Source: CAVSWN01 sp046728115
Lineage (GTDB): Bacteria; Acidobacteriota; Vicinamibacteria; Vicinamibacterales; CAVVIG01
DNA length: 11,595 bases
Reading direction: 5' to 3'
Assembly: GCA_046728115.1 (NCBI GenBank)
Contig: JBKPDW010000589.1
Coordinates: forward strand, 1 to 11,595
Shown here: in pieces, positions 1-8,262 of the stretch
How the letters are laid out: every line of letters starts with the position of its first letter
Position numbering within the stretch: the stretch's first letter is position 1
Notes under the pieces: generated by a model
What the model was told of the DNA's origin: nothing
Database searches by the model: none
Seen by the model: the letters and a program-made list of their open reading frames with translations, nothing else
Program-made: the position numbers and the translations under genes

Positions 1-696
1 CGTGAATCCGCTGGGACAATCTACACACATGCGGGGCCGGAAATCGGCGTCGCATCCACAAAGGCGTTTACCTCACAACTTGTCGCGCTCTATCTCTTCG
101 CGCTGCGACTCGGCCAGGTGCGCGGCACGCTGTCGCCGGACACATCGCGTCCGCACGTCGATGCCCTGCTGCAGTTGCCCAAGCTGCTCGAGCAGACGTT
201 GAAACTTGCGCCCGAGATCGAGGAGATCGCTGCACGGTTCCACACCCGGACGGATTTCCTGTACCTCGGGCGTGGCATCAACTATCCGATCGCGCTCGAA
301 GGCGCGCTCAAGCTGAAGGAAATCTCGTATATCCACGCCGAAGGGTATCCGGCAGGCGAGATGAAACATGGACCGATCGCGCTCATTGACGAGCGCATGC
401 CGGTCGTGACGCTCGCACCCCAGGATCACGTGTTCGAAAAGATGATCGGAAACATGCAGGAAGTAAAGGCGCGCAACGGGTCGGTGATCGCCTTGACGAC
501 CCGGGGCGACGACAAGCTTCGCGCGATTCTGGATCCACAGCGCGATTGCATACTCGAGCTGCCGCGACTGCCTGAACTGCTGACGCCGATCGTCATGGCC
601 CTGCCACTGCAACTGCTCGCCTACCACATCGCCGTCCGCCGCGGGTGCGACGTCGATCAGCCGAGGAATCTCGCCAAGAGCGTCACCGTCGAGTGA
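1..696 (+). CDS. glmS: Glutamine--fructose-6-phosphate aminotransferase (isomerizing), C-terminal part, 5' end outside window
   Basis: Frame 1 is open from the first base to the TGA at 694-696 and gives 231 residues, the end of a family of about 600 residues. GlmS makes glucosamine-6-phosphate from fructose-6-phosphate and glutamine in the cytoplasm, the first step toward UDP-GlcNAc for peptidoglycan and LPS. Only the sugar-isomerase (SIS) half is present: THAGPEIGVASTKAFT (residues 9-24) from the first SIS domain, then the second SIS domain with ALEGALKLKEISYIHAEG (98-115) and MKHGPIALID (121-130). By alignment with E. coli GlmS, Lys104, Glu107 and His123 match the isomerase residues Lys485, Glu488 and His504, and the C-terminal DVDQPRNLAKSVTVE carries the Lys603 equivalent (Lys226). 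The N-terminal glutaminase domain lies off the window. No frameshift is seen. Identification is very secure. Confidence 0.97.
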   Translation, partial: RESAGTIYTHAGPEIGVASTKAFTSQLVALYLFALRLGQVRGTLSPDTSRPHVDALLQLPKLLEQTLKLAPEIEEIAARFHTRTDFLYLGRGINYPIALEGALKLKEISYIHAEGYPAGEMKHGPIALIDERMPVVTLAPQDHVFEKMIGNMQEVKARNGSVIALTTRGDDKLRAILDPQRDCILELPRLPELLTPIVMALPLQLLAYHIAVRRGCDVDQPRNLAKSVTVE

Positions 697-706
697 GAGC
701 GGGGAG

Positions 707-734
707 TAGGATTGGGGATTTGCAGTTGAGGATT
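707..734 (+). repeat. Four 7-nt periodic G-rich units after glmS
   Basis: Four consecutive heptads, TAGGATT, GGGGATT, TGCAGTT and GAGGATT, start 10 bases after the glmS stop. Three of the four end in GGATT. The rest of the 107-bp glmS-pcrA gap shows no clear hairpin terminator and no convincing promoter. A similar patch occurs at 5651-5678. The function is unknown. Confidence 0.55.
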
Positions 735-803
735 CGCAGCTCGGCAATGATGTTACAGTTCTACTAGTCCTCATTCCCTCTAGGCCCTGCTCGCTGGTTC
801 CTG

Positions 804-3128
804 ATGGATTTTCTCGCTTCGCTGAACGCCGAACAGCGCGACGCCGTTCTTCACATCAACGGACCGCTCCTGATTCTCGCCGGGGCCGGTTCAGGGAAGA
901 CACGCGTCATCACCAGTCGAATCGCCTATCTTGTCGGCAACGGCCACGCGAAACCCGAAGACGTGCTGGCGGTCACGTTTACAAACAAGGCCGCCGAGGA
1001 AATGCGCGCGCGCGTCGAGGCGCTGGTCGGATCGGATTGCAGCCGCATGTGGATTTCGACCTTCCACTCGCTGTGCGCCCGTCTGCTGCGGCGAGAGGCA
1101 CCGGCCATCGGCCTTTCGCGTGATTTTGTGATCTACGACTCGTCGGATCAGCTGACCGTCATCAAGCAGGCGCTCAAGGCGTTGCAGATCGATGACAGCT
1201 TCGTCCAGCCGCGCGCGGCGCTGGCGCGGATCAGCCATGCCAAGAACCGGATGGAAGGCCCCGATCAGATGGCGGCGATTGCGGCCGCATCAGGCTGGAA
1301 TCGGCGGGATGACCTGATCGCCAAGGTCTACGCGCACTATCTGAAGGCATTGACGGACAGCAACGCGCTCGACTTCGACGACCTCCTGCTGAAGACAGTG
1401 GAACTCGTCGAGCAGTCCGAGCGCGTGCGGCAGCGTTATTCCGAGCGTTTCCGATTCGTGATGGTGGACGAGTACCAGGACACGAATCGGCCGCAATATA
1501 TCCTCATTCGGCGGCTCGCCGAGTTCCACCGCAACCTGTGTGTCGTCGGCGACCCCGATCAGTCCATCTATAAATGGCGCGGCGCCGACCTGCGCAACAT
1601 CCTCGATTTCGAACAGGATTTCGGCGAAACGCGCATCGTGAAGCTGGAACGCAATTATCGTTCGACGCAGATCATCCTGGATGCCGCATCGGCGGTCATC
1701 AGTCAGAACCGCAATCGCAAGGACAAGCACCTGTGGACCGATCGCAAGGGCGGCGACCGCATCGTCTATTTCCGCGGCGGCGACGAACTCGAGGAAGCCG
1801 ACTTCATTACTCGGACGGCCCGGTCTGCGCTCGCCGACGATGTCGAGGCAATGGTCGCGGTGTTGTACCGGACGAACGCCCAATCGCGAACGATCGAAGA
1901 TGCGCTGATGCGCGAAGGCGTGGCCTACAAGGTCGTCGGCGGCGTGCGGTTCTACGAGCGCAAGGAAATCAAGGACGCGCTCGCCTACATGCGGCTCGTC
2001 ATCAACCCACACGACGACGTGAGCCTCCGGCGAGTCGTCAACGTTCCCGCCCGCGGCATCGGCAAGGGCGTGATGGACGCGGTCGAAGCCATCGACCCGT
2101 TCGACTCCTTCTCGACCGGCGCGCTGGCTCGTGGCGGCGCCGCGACGGCTGTCGAGCTTCCGCTGCTCGCCGCCGGCCTTGAACCGGTGTTATCGGCCAA
2201 GTCCTTGTGGGCCCGGCTGGTGCGTGGCCTCGAGGAAAAGCGATTCCCGAACCGCGCCGCGGCATCGCTGGTTACGTTTCGCGACCTCATCGTGAAGCTC
2301 ACCGAGGTTGCGCGCACGGAATCGGTGTCGATCGCCATCGGCAAGATGCTCGATCAGAGCGGTTACCTGCAGGATCTCCACGAGGAGCGGAGCGAGGACG
2401 CGGAAAGCCGCATCGAAAACCTCGCCGAGCTCGTGTCTGCCGCGCGCGAGTACGAGAGCCGGGAGCAGGAGCCGTCGCTCCGGGGATTCGTGGATCGGCT
2501 GTCGCTGCTCTCGGACGCCGACGAGGAGGAAGGGGCGCGCGATGCGCGCGTCTGGCTGATGACGCTGCACAGCGCGAAGGGCCTCGAATTCCCCGTCGTG
2601 GTTCTGGCAGGCCTCGAGGAGGGCCTGTTTCCGCACTCACGCTCGAGTGACGAGCTCGAGGAACTCGAAGAGGAACGGCGACTGTGTTATGTCGGGATGA
2701 CGCGCGCGCGCGCGCGCCTCGTGTTGACCGGCGCCGCTCGCCGTCGCATCTTCGGCGAATATCAGTCGAGCGTGCCGTCGCGGTTCATCGACGAGGTGCC
2801 GACGGAGCTGGTCGAGCGGATTGCGCCGTCGTATTCATCACCCTATCAGGGCAACTTCTCACACTACGAGTTCCGGACCAGCCCGTACGGCCGCGGCAGA
2901 AGAGGCTCGCGTGCTCGCGAGGAAGAGGCCGCCTACGCCTACGAAGACGAAGATCAGTCAACGGGCATGGCGCTCAAGTTGGGGATGACGGTCCGTCATC
3001 CACAGTTCGGCATCGGCACGGTGCTGAGCATCGAAGCATTGGACAACGACACGAAGCTGGTCGTCAGGTTTGCGGCGGTCGGGCAGAAGACGTTGCGCGC
3101 GAAGTACGCGAAGCTCGAGCCGGCGTAG
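804..3128 (+). CDS. pcrA: UvrD/PcrA-type superfamily 1A DNA helicase
   Basis: This 774-residue protein is an ATP-driven 3'-5' DNA helicase used in nucleotide-excision repair, in removing recombination intermediates and in resolving replication-transcription conflicts. All SF1A motifs are visible: Walker A AGAGSGKT (26-33), motif Ia TFTNKAAEEM (58-67), motif II DEYQDTN (222-228), motif III GDPDQSIYKWRGAD (249-262), motif IV ERNYRST (282-288), motif V LHSAKGLEF (588-596) and motif VI EERRLCYVGMTRAR (623-636). After a charged linker (about 680-722), residues 725-774 form the Tudor-like tail (HPQFGIGTV) that binds RNA polymerase in known PcrA/UvrD proteins. A segment around 428-478 is longer than I remember in Bacillus PcrA. 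The ATG at 804 gives the normal MDFLASLNAEQRDAV start, but no Shine-Dalgarno sequence precedes it. PcrA and UvrD cannot be told apart by sequence alone. The gene ends 22 bp from the convergent gyrA end. Confidence 0.96.
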   Translation: MDFLASLNAEQRDAVLHINGPLLILAGAGSGKTRVITSRIAYLVGNGHAKPEDVLAVTFTNKAAEEMRARVEALVGSDCSRMWISTFHSLCARLLRREAPAIGLSRDFVIYDSSDQLTVIKQALKALQIDDSFVQPRAALARISHAKNRMEGPDQMAAIAAASGWNRRDDLIAKVYAHYLKALTDSNALDFDDLLLKTVELVEQSERVRQRYSERFRFVMVDEYQDTNRPQYILIRRLAEFHRNLCVVGDPDQSIYKWRGADLRNILDFEQDFGETRIVKLERNYRSTQIILDAASAVISQNRNRKDKHLWTDRKGGDRIVYFRGGDELEEADFITRTARSALADDVEAMVAVLYRTNAQSRTIEDALMREGVAYKVVGGVRFYERKEIKDALAYMRLVINPHDDVSLRRVVNVPARGIGKGVMDAVEAIDPFDSFSTGALARGGAATAVELPLLAAGLEPVLSAKSLWARLVRGLEEKRFPNRAAASLVTFRDLIVKLTEVARTESVSIAIGKMLDQSGYLQDLHEERSEDAESRIENLAELVSAAREYESREQEPSLRGFVDRLSLLSDADEEEGARDARVWLMTLHSAKGLEFPVVVLAGLEEGLFPHSRSSDELEELEEERRLCYVGMTRARARLVLTGAARRRIFGEYQSSVPSRFIDEVPTELVERIAPSYSSPYQGNFSHYEFRTSPYGRGRRGSRAREEEAAYAYEDEDQSTGMALKLGMTVRHPQFGIGTVLSIEALDNDTKLVVRFAAVGQKTLRAKYAKLEPA
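2701..2716 (+). repeat. (CG)8 simple repeat inside pcrA motif VI
   Basis: Sixteen bases of uninterrupted alternating CG encode the ...TRARARA... stretch at the end of helicase motif VI. Such a tract is prone to slippage and to forming Z-DNA in general. Here the reading frame is intact. Confidence 0.9.
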
Positions 3129-3150
3129 GGTTGGTCCGTCCCAGGGTCGC

Positions 3151-5646
3151 TTACGATGGCGACGGCTCGTCCTCGTCTTCCTTCTCGACAAGACGCGCGA
3201 TCGAGACGACTTTGTCGTCGCCTTCGATGTTGATCAGCGTCACGCCCTGCGTGGCTCGACCGATGGCGCGAACGTCGTCGGTCTTCATCCGGATGATCAT
3301 GCCCTGCTGGGTGATCAGCAGAATCTCGTCGCCCGACTGGACGTAGGCGACCCCTACGACCAGTCCGTTCCTGGTCGTCGTGGCGATGTTGATGATCCCG
3401 ACGCCGCCGCGCGACTGGACGCGGTATTCCTCGATTTCCGTACGTTTGCCGAACCCACGCTCGGTGACGGTCAGCAGCGTGCCGCCAGGCTTCACCACTT
3501 CCATGGCGACGACATAGTCGTCGCCGCGCAGTGAAATGCCGCGGACGCCGTAAGCCGCGCGGCCCATCGGCCGAACGTCCGATTCGTGAAAGCGGATGGC
3601 CACGCCGTACCGCGTACCGATGAATACCTCGCCGCTGCCATCGGTCAATTGCACGGCGATGACCGAATCGCCTTCTTCGACACCCATCGCGATAATACCG
3701 CCCGTTCGCGGGTTGCTGAACGAGGAAAGCGACGTCTTCTTGACCACACCAAGCCGCGTCCCCATCACGATGAATTTGTCTTCTTCGAATTCCTTCACCG
3801 CCAGCATCGCCGCGATCTTCTCGCCCTCCTCCATCGAGACGAGGTTCGCAATCGACTTGCCCTTGCCGCCGGGACCGACGTCGGGAATTTCGTGGACCTT
3901 GAGCCAGTACGCGCGCCCGCGATCCGAGAAAATCATGATGTAGGCGTGCGTGGACGCGACGAAGAGGCGGCTGACGAAGTCCTCGAGGCGCGTCCGCATC
4001 CCGATCCGGCCCTTGCCGCCGCGACGCTGACCGCGATAGGTCGATATCGCCGTGCGCTTGATGTAGCCGGTATTGCTGACCGTGATCGCCATATCTTCCT
4101 CGGCGATCAGGTCCTCGACGCTCAGCTCTCCGGTCTCGTCGACGATTTCCGTGCGCCGATCGTCGCCGTACTTTTCGCGGACTTCCTTCAACTCGTCCAC
4201 GATGATCTGCATGAGGAGTCGCTCGCTGGCCAGAATGGCGCGCAGGCGTTCGATGGTCTTCAGCAGATCGGCGAGCTCGTCGAGAATTTTTTGCCGCTCG
4301 AGCCCGGTCAACCGCTGCAGCTGCATGTCGAGGATCGCCTGCGCCTGGATGGCCGACAGCGTGAACTGCGTGATCAACCCCTCGCGCGCCTCCCCAACGG
4401 TCCTGGCACCACGGATCAGCGCGATCACGCGATCGAGATGGTCGAGCGCGATCTTGAGACCTTCGAGGACGTGGTAGCGGGCTTCGGCCTTCCGCAGCTC
4501 GAATTCGGTGCGCCGCCGAACGACGTCGCGCCTGAACCCGACGAAGGTCTCGACGAGTTCCAGCAGCGTCAGCACTTTCGGCCGGCCGCCGACGATCGCC
4601 AGCATGATGATGCCGAAGGAGGTCTGCAGCGGCGTGTGCTTGTAAAGGTTGTTGAGGATCACCTCCGGTACTTCGCCGCGCTTGAGCTCCACGACAATTC
4701 GCATCCCCTCGCGCGACGATTCGTCGCGCAGGTCGGAGATGCCCTCGATGGTCTTCTCGCGGACGAGATCGGCGATCCGCTCGACGAGCTTTGCCTTGTT
4801 GATCTGATACGGAATCTCGGTGACGACGATCGACGTGCGGTCGCCCTTTCTGTTCGTTTCGATGGTTGCCCGCGCGCGAAGCGTGATGGATCCACGGCCC
4901 GTCATGTACGCCTGCAGTACGCCCGCTCGGCCCACGATGAAGCCTGCGGTGGGGAAGTCGGGGCCGGGAATGAGCTTGATCAGGTGCTTCAGCTTGTCGC
5001 CGCCGGTCAACGGCGCTTGCTCGGCGTCCGTTCCCGCGAGGTGCGTGTTTTCGATGAGCCAGATGCAGCCGTCGATCACCTCGCGCAGGTTGTGCGGCGG
5101 AATGTTCGTCGCCATCCCGACGGCGATGCCGGCCGATCCGTTGACGAGAAGATTCGGGAGCGGCGCCGGCAGGACCGACGGCTCCTCGGTCGTTTCGTCG
5201 TAATTGGGAACGAAGTCGACGGTTTCTTTGTCGAGATCGACCATCGCGTCGTCGGCCAGCGCCTGCAGCCGCGCCTCGGTATACCGCATCGCTGCGGGTG
5301 GATCGCCGTCGATCGATCCGAAATTACCCTGGCCGTCGACGAGCGGATAGCGCATGTTGAAGTCCTGCGCCAACCGCACGAGCGTGTCGTAAATCGACTG
5401 ATCGCCATGAGGGTGGAAATTGCCCATGACCTCGCCGACGATCTTGGCGCACTTGCGATACGCCCGGGTCGGCGCCAGACCCATCGTCTTCATCCCGTAC
5501 AACACGCGACGATGCGCCGGCTTCAACCCGTCGCGTGCGTCGGGCAGCGCTCGTCCAATGATTACGCTCATGGCGTAATCCATGTACGACCGCCTCATTT
5601 CGTCTTCGATGTTTACCGGGTGGTGGGTCGGCAGGAGATCGGCCAT
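3151..5646 (-). CDS. gyrA: DNA gyrase subunit A
   Basis: This 831-residue protein is the breakage-reunion subunit of DNA gyrase (A2B2), which introduces negative supercoils using ATP hydrolysed by GyrB. The N-terminal winged-helix/tower region contains the catalytic tyrosine in AAMRYTE at Tyr122, the same number as in E. coli. The C-terminal beta-pinwheel (about 510-815) contains the GyrA box QRRGGKG at 540-546, which marks gyrase rather than topoisomerase IV, and six blade-like repeats. The tail is acidic (EKEDEDEPSPS). In the quinolone-determining region HPHGDQSIYD, position 83 is Gln rather than Ser, while Asp87 is kept. The ATG gives MADLLPTHHPVNIEDEMRRSYMDYAMS, a normal gyrase start, though no Shine-Dalgarno sequence is visible. 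The gene lies 84 bp downstream of gyrB and is probably in the same operon. It ends tail-to-tail with pcrA, with no evident terminator in the 22-bp gap. Confidence 0.98.
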   Translation of the reverse strand: MADLLPTHHPVNIEDEMRRSYMDYAMSVIIGRALPDARDGLKPAHRRVLYGMKTMGLAPTRAYRKCAKIVGEVMGNFHPHGDQSIYDTLVRLAQDFNMRYPLVDGQGNFGSIDGDPPAAMRYTEARLQALADDAMVDLDKETVDFVPNYDETTEEPSVLPAPLPNLLVNGSAGIAVGMATNIPPHNLREVIDGCIWLIENTHLAGTDAEQAPLTGGDKLKHLIKLIPGPDFPTAGFIVGRAGVLQAYMTGRGSITLRARATIETNRKGDRTSIVVTEIPYQINKAKLVERIADLVREKTIEGISDLRDESSREGMRIVVELKRGEVPEVILNNLYKHTPLQTSFGIIMLAIVGGRPKVLTLLELVETFVGFRRDVVRRRTEFELRKAEARYHVLEGLKIALDHLDRVIALIRGARTVGEAREGLITQFTLSAIQAQAILDMQLQRLTGLERQKILDELADLLKTIERLRAILASERLLMQIIVDELKEVREKYGDDRRTEIVDETGELSVEDLIAEEDMAITVSNTGYIKRTAISTYRGQRRGGKGRIGMRTRLEDFVSRLFVASTHAYIMIFSDRGRAYWLKVHEIPDVGPGGKGKSIANLVSMEEGEKIAAMLAVKEFEEDKFIVMGTRLGVVKKTSLSSFSNPRTGGIIAMGVEEGDSVIAVQLTDGSGEVFIGTRYGVAIRFHESDVRPMGRAAYGVRGISLRGDDYVVAMEVVKPGGTLLTVTERGFGKRTEIEEYRVQSRGGVGIINIATTTRNGLVVGVAYVQSGDEILLITQQGMIIRMKTDDVRAIGRATQGVTLINIEGDDKVVSIARLVEKEDEDEPSPS

Positions 5647-5650
5647 CGTC

Positions 5651-5678
5651 AGGGCTTAGGGATTAGGGTGTGGCGATT
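5651..5678 (+). repeat. Telomere-like 7-nt periodic G-rich units in the gyrB-gyrA gap
   Basis: On the plus strand AGGGCTT, AGGGATT, AGGGTGT and GGCGATT follow one another with exact 7-nt spacing, starting 4 bases from the gyrA start codon. In the gyrA mRNA this reads as a C-rich leader (CCCTAATCCCTAAGCCC). Three GGG tracts plus a GG could form a G-quadruplex in the template strand. The unit resembles that of the patch at 707-734. Confidence 0.55.
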
Positions 5679-5692
5679 GGAAGAGCGGGAAT

Positions 5693-5705
5693 GTTCGCAA
5701 CGAAC
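5693..5705. repeat. Small inverted repeat in the gyrB-gyrA gap
   Basis: GTTCG and CGAAC are separated by CAA, giving a 5-bp stem in the gap between the gyrB stop and the gyrA start. There is no T-run on the minus strand after it, so it is not a convincing terminator. It may be chance. Confidence 0.25.
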
Positions 5706-5730
5706 GGTTTTCGGCCAAGCCCCTAGCTGA

Positions 5731-8262
5731 TTACACATCCAGGTTCTTGACGTCGAGCGCGTTGTCCTCGATGAACTTGCGGCGCGGCTCGACCTGGTCG
5801 CCCATCAGGGTGGTGAACATCAGATCGGCTTCCGTGTGATCTTCGGCGCGCACCTGCAGCAGCGTTCGCGCTGATGGATCCATCGTCGTTACCCACAGCT
5901 GCTCGGGATTCATTTCACCGAGGCCTTTGTAGCGGTTGATCGCCACGCCCTTCTTGCCGGCGCGGATGAAAAACTCGACGAGCGCATCGAGCGAACCCAA
6001 TCGCACGTCCGGCGCTTTCTCCCGCCCGGGCTTCGGTCTCTCTGCCGCGTCAGCTTCATCGCCCCCTTCTGGGCCCTCCACCAGACCCGACACGATGATC
6101 TCGCCGTCGAGCGCCGGGATGTCGCGATGGTTCGCGAGCAGCGTGCGATATTCGCCAGCGGTGACGAAATCGACCCCAATCGAGTGCTGCCGCGGATAGC
6201 CGCTGGATCGATCCTCGATCTGCAGCAGGTAGCGGTTGTGTTCTTCGTCGCGCTGCACGGTAACGCTGCGTGTTGGCGTCGTCATCGCTTCGGCGAGCGT
6301 GTCGAGCCGCTCCTTGTCGCCAAAGTACTCGCGATCCGCGCCGGCGGCGAGCAACGCTTCGACGATCTCGCGCGGATGGCCGCGGCGTTCCACGACCTCT
6401 CGCAGCTTTTGATGCGCGATTGTCTTGTGGAGCAGCTTCTCGAGATCGGGGCCGGAAATCTCGATGCCCTTCCCGGGGAGGCGGACCACACGCGCCTCAG
6501 CCGCTCGGCGAATCAGGAAGGCATCCAGCTCGCGTTCGTCCTTGATGTAGGTTTCGCTCTTGCCGCGTTTGGCGCGAAAGAGCGGCGGCTGCGCGATGTA
6601 CACGTGACCTGCTTCGATAACTTTCGGAAGCTGCCGGTAGAAGAACGTCAGCAACAACGTCCGGATGTGGGATCCGTCGACGTCTGCGTCCGTCATGATG
6701 ATGATGCGGTGGTAACGAAGCTTCGCGATGTCGAACTCCTCCGCGCCGACGCCGCATCCGAGCGCCGCGATCATCGTCTTGATCTCGTCGCTGCCCAGCA
6801 TCTTGTCGAAGCGCGCCTTCTCGACATTGAGAATCTTGCCCTTGAGAGGCAGGATGGCTTGAAACCGCCTGTCGCGGCCCTGCTTGGCCGACCCACCCGC
6901 CGACTCGCCCTCGACGATGTAGAGTTCGCTCAGCGCGGGATCGCGTTCCTGGCAGTCGGCCAGCTTGCCGGGGAGCGAACTGCCGTCGAGCGCGCCCTTG
7001 CGCCGCACCAGGTCGCGCGCTTTGCGCGCCGCTTCGCGCGCGCGAGCCGCATCAGTGGCCTTGCCGACGATTCGCCGCGCCACGGATGGGTTCTGTTCGA
7101 GATAGGCACCGAGCCTGTCGTTGAGAATCGCTTCGACGATTCCCTTCACCTCTGTGTTGCCGAGCTTCGTCTTCGTCTGCCCTTCGAACTGCGGATGTGG
7201 AATCTTCACACTGACGACAGCGGTCAACCCTTCGCGGATGTCGTCGCCCGTGACGCTCTCCTTGAGGTCCTTGGCGAGGTTGTTCTTCGTCGCGTAGGCA
7301 TTGATCGTGCGCGTCAGCGCGGAGCGGAAACCCGACAGGTGCGTGCCGCCTTCGTGCGTATTGATGTTGTTGGCGAAGGTGTAAATCGTTTCCGCATAGC
7401 CGTCGTTCCACTGCATGGCGATCTCGACCTCGATGCCATCCTTTTCGCCGCGCATGTAGATCGGCTTCTCGTTTACAGCAACCTTGTTCGTGTTCAGGTG
7501 CTTGACGAACGAGACGATACCGCCTTCGTAGTGGAACTTGTGGCCTTTCGCATCGCGCTCGTCATCGAGCGTGATCACGATCCCGCCGTTCAGGAACGCC
7601 AGCTCGCGAAGGCGCTGCGCCAGGGTGTCGAAGCTGAACGAGGTGGTTTCGAAGATCTGCGGATCGGGTTTGAAACTCACCTTCGTGCCACGGCGCTTCG
7701 TCGTGCCCGTCATCTCGAGTTCGCCGGTCGGCGTGCCCCGTTCGTACGACTGCTGATACACCTGACCGTTGCGCCAGATCTCGAGATCCAGTGTCTCGGA
7801 CAGCGCATTGACGACCGAGACGCCGACGCCGTGAAGGCCGCCCGAGACCTTGTAGCTCTCGTTGTCGAACTTGCCGCCAGCGTGCAGCACGGTGAGGACG
7901 ACCTCGGCCGCAGACTTTCCGCTGGCGTGCCGATCGACGGGAATACCGCGACCGTTGTCGACCACGGTCACCGATCCGTCGATGTGAATCGTGACGTTGA
8001 TCTGATCGCAAAAACCCGCAAGCGCCTCGTCGATCGAGTTGTCGACGACCTCGTAGACCAGGTGGTGCAGGCCGGATGCGCCCGTAGAACCGATGTACAT
8101 CGCCGGACGCGTACGAACCGCCTCGAGGCCTTCGAGTACTTTGATCTTGTCTGCGCCGTAGTCCTCGACACCCGGGGTAACGCCATGACCGTTGTCGCTG
8201 GCCGGGACCTCCGGCGTAACCGGTGCCTTTCCTGTCTGTTCGGTTGGGTCGATGTGTTCCAT
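5731..8262 (-). CDS. gyrB: DNA gyrase subunit B
   Basis: This 843-residue protein is the ATPase and TOPRIM subunit of gyrase. The GHKL ATPase motifs are EVVDNSIDEA (71-80; Glu71 and Asn75 match E. coli Glu42 and Asn46), DNGRGIPVD (102-110) and GGLHGVGVSVVNALS (141-155). The transducer domain follows. The TOPRIM domain has EGESAGGSAKQGRDR (451-465), PLKGKILNVEKARFDKML (472-489) and TDADVDGSH (524-532), which provide the metal-binding Glu451, Asp525 and Asp527. A large insert (about 575-755) before the conserved end INRYKGLGEMNPEQLW (775-790) makes it the long Gram-negative-type GyrB. The insert contains a low-complexity charged stretch (about 729-752). The N-terminus is about 30 residues longer than that of E. 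coli and looks disordered. Residue 453 is Glu where E. coli has Asp426. The start lies 10 bp after the dnaN stop with no Shine-Dalgarno sequence, so translation is probably coupled to dnaN. Confidence 0.98.
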   Translation of the reverse strand: MEHIDPTEQTGKAPVTPEVPASDNGHGVTPGVEDYGADKIKVLEGLEAVRTRPAMYIGSTGASGLHHLVYEVVDNSIDEALAGFCDQINVTIHIDGSVTVVDNGRGIPVDRHASGKSAAEVVLTVLHAGGKFDNESYKVSGGLHGVGVSVVNALSETLDLEIWRNGQVYQQSYERGTPTGELEMTGTTKRRGTKVSFKPDPQIFETTSFSFDTLAQRLRELAFLNGGIVITLDDERDAKGHKFHYEGGIVSFVKHLNTNKVAVNEKPIYMRGEKDGIEVEIAMQWNDGYAETIYTFANNINTHEGGTHLSGFRSALTRTINAYATKNNLAKDLKESVTGDDIREGLTAVVSVKIPHPQFEGQTKTKLGNTEVKGIVEAILNDRLGAYLEQNPSVARRIVGKATDAARAREAARKARDLVRRKGALDGSSLPGKLADCQERDPALSELYIVEGESAGGSAKQGRDRRFQAILPLKGKILNVEKARFDKMLGSDEIKTMIAALGCGVGAEEFDIAKLRYHRIIIMTDADVDGSHIRTLLLTFFYRQLPKVIEAGHVYIAQPPLFRAKRGKSETYIKDERELDAFLIRRAAEARVVRLPGKGIEISGPDLEKLLHKTIAHQKLREVVERRGHPREIVEALLAAGADREYFGDKERLDTLAEAMTTPTRSVTVQRDEEHNRYLLQIEDRSSGYPRQHSIGVDFVTAGEYRTLLANHRDIPALDGEIIVSGLVEGPEGGDEADAAERPKPGREKAPDVRLGSLDALVEFFIRAGKKGVAINRYKGLGEMNPEQLWVTTMDPSARTLLQVRAEDHTEADLMFTTLMGDQVEPRRKFIEDNALDVKNLDV

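Noticed and set aside
73..774. 233-codon minus-strand frame opposite glmS
   Set aside because: It is an antisense shadow; the plus strand encodes an unmistakable GlmS C-terminus.
5693..5705. Hairpin as a terminator separating gyrB from gyrA
   Set aside because: The stem is only 5 bp and no T-run follows on the minus strand. A terminator call is not supported.
3586..5730. 714-codon open frame on the plus strand opposite gyrA
   Set aside because: It is the antisense shadow of gyrA in GC-rich DNA. It has no recognisable domains, and the opposite strand encodes full-length GyrA.
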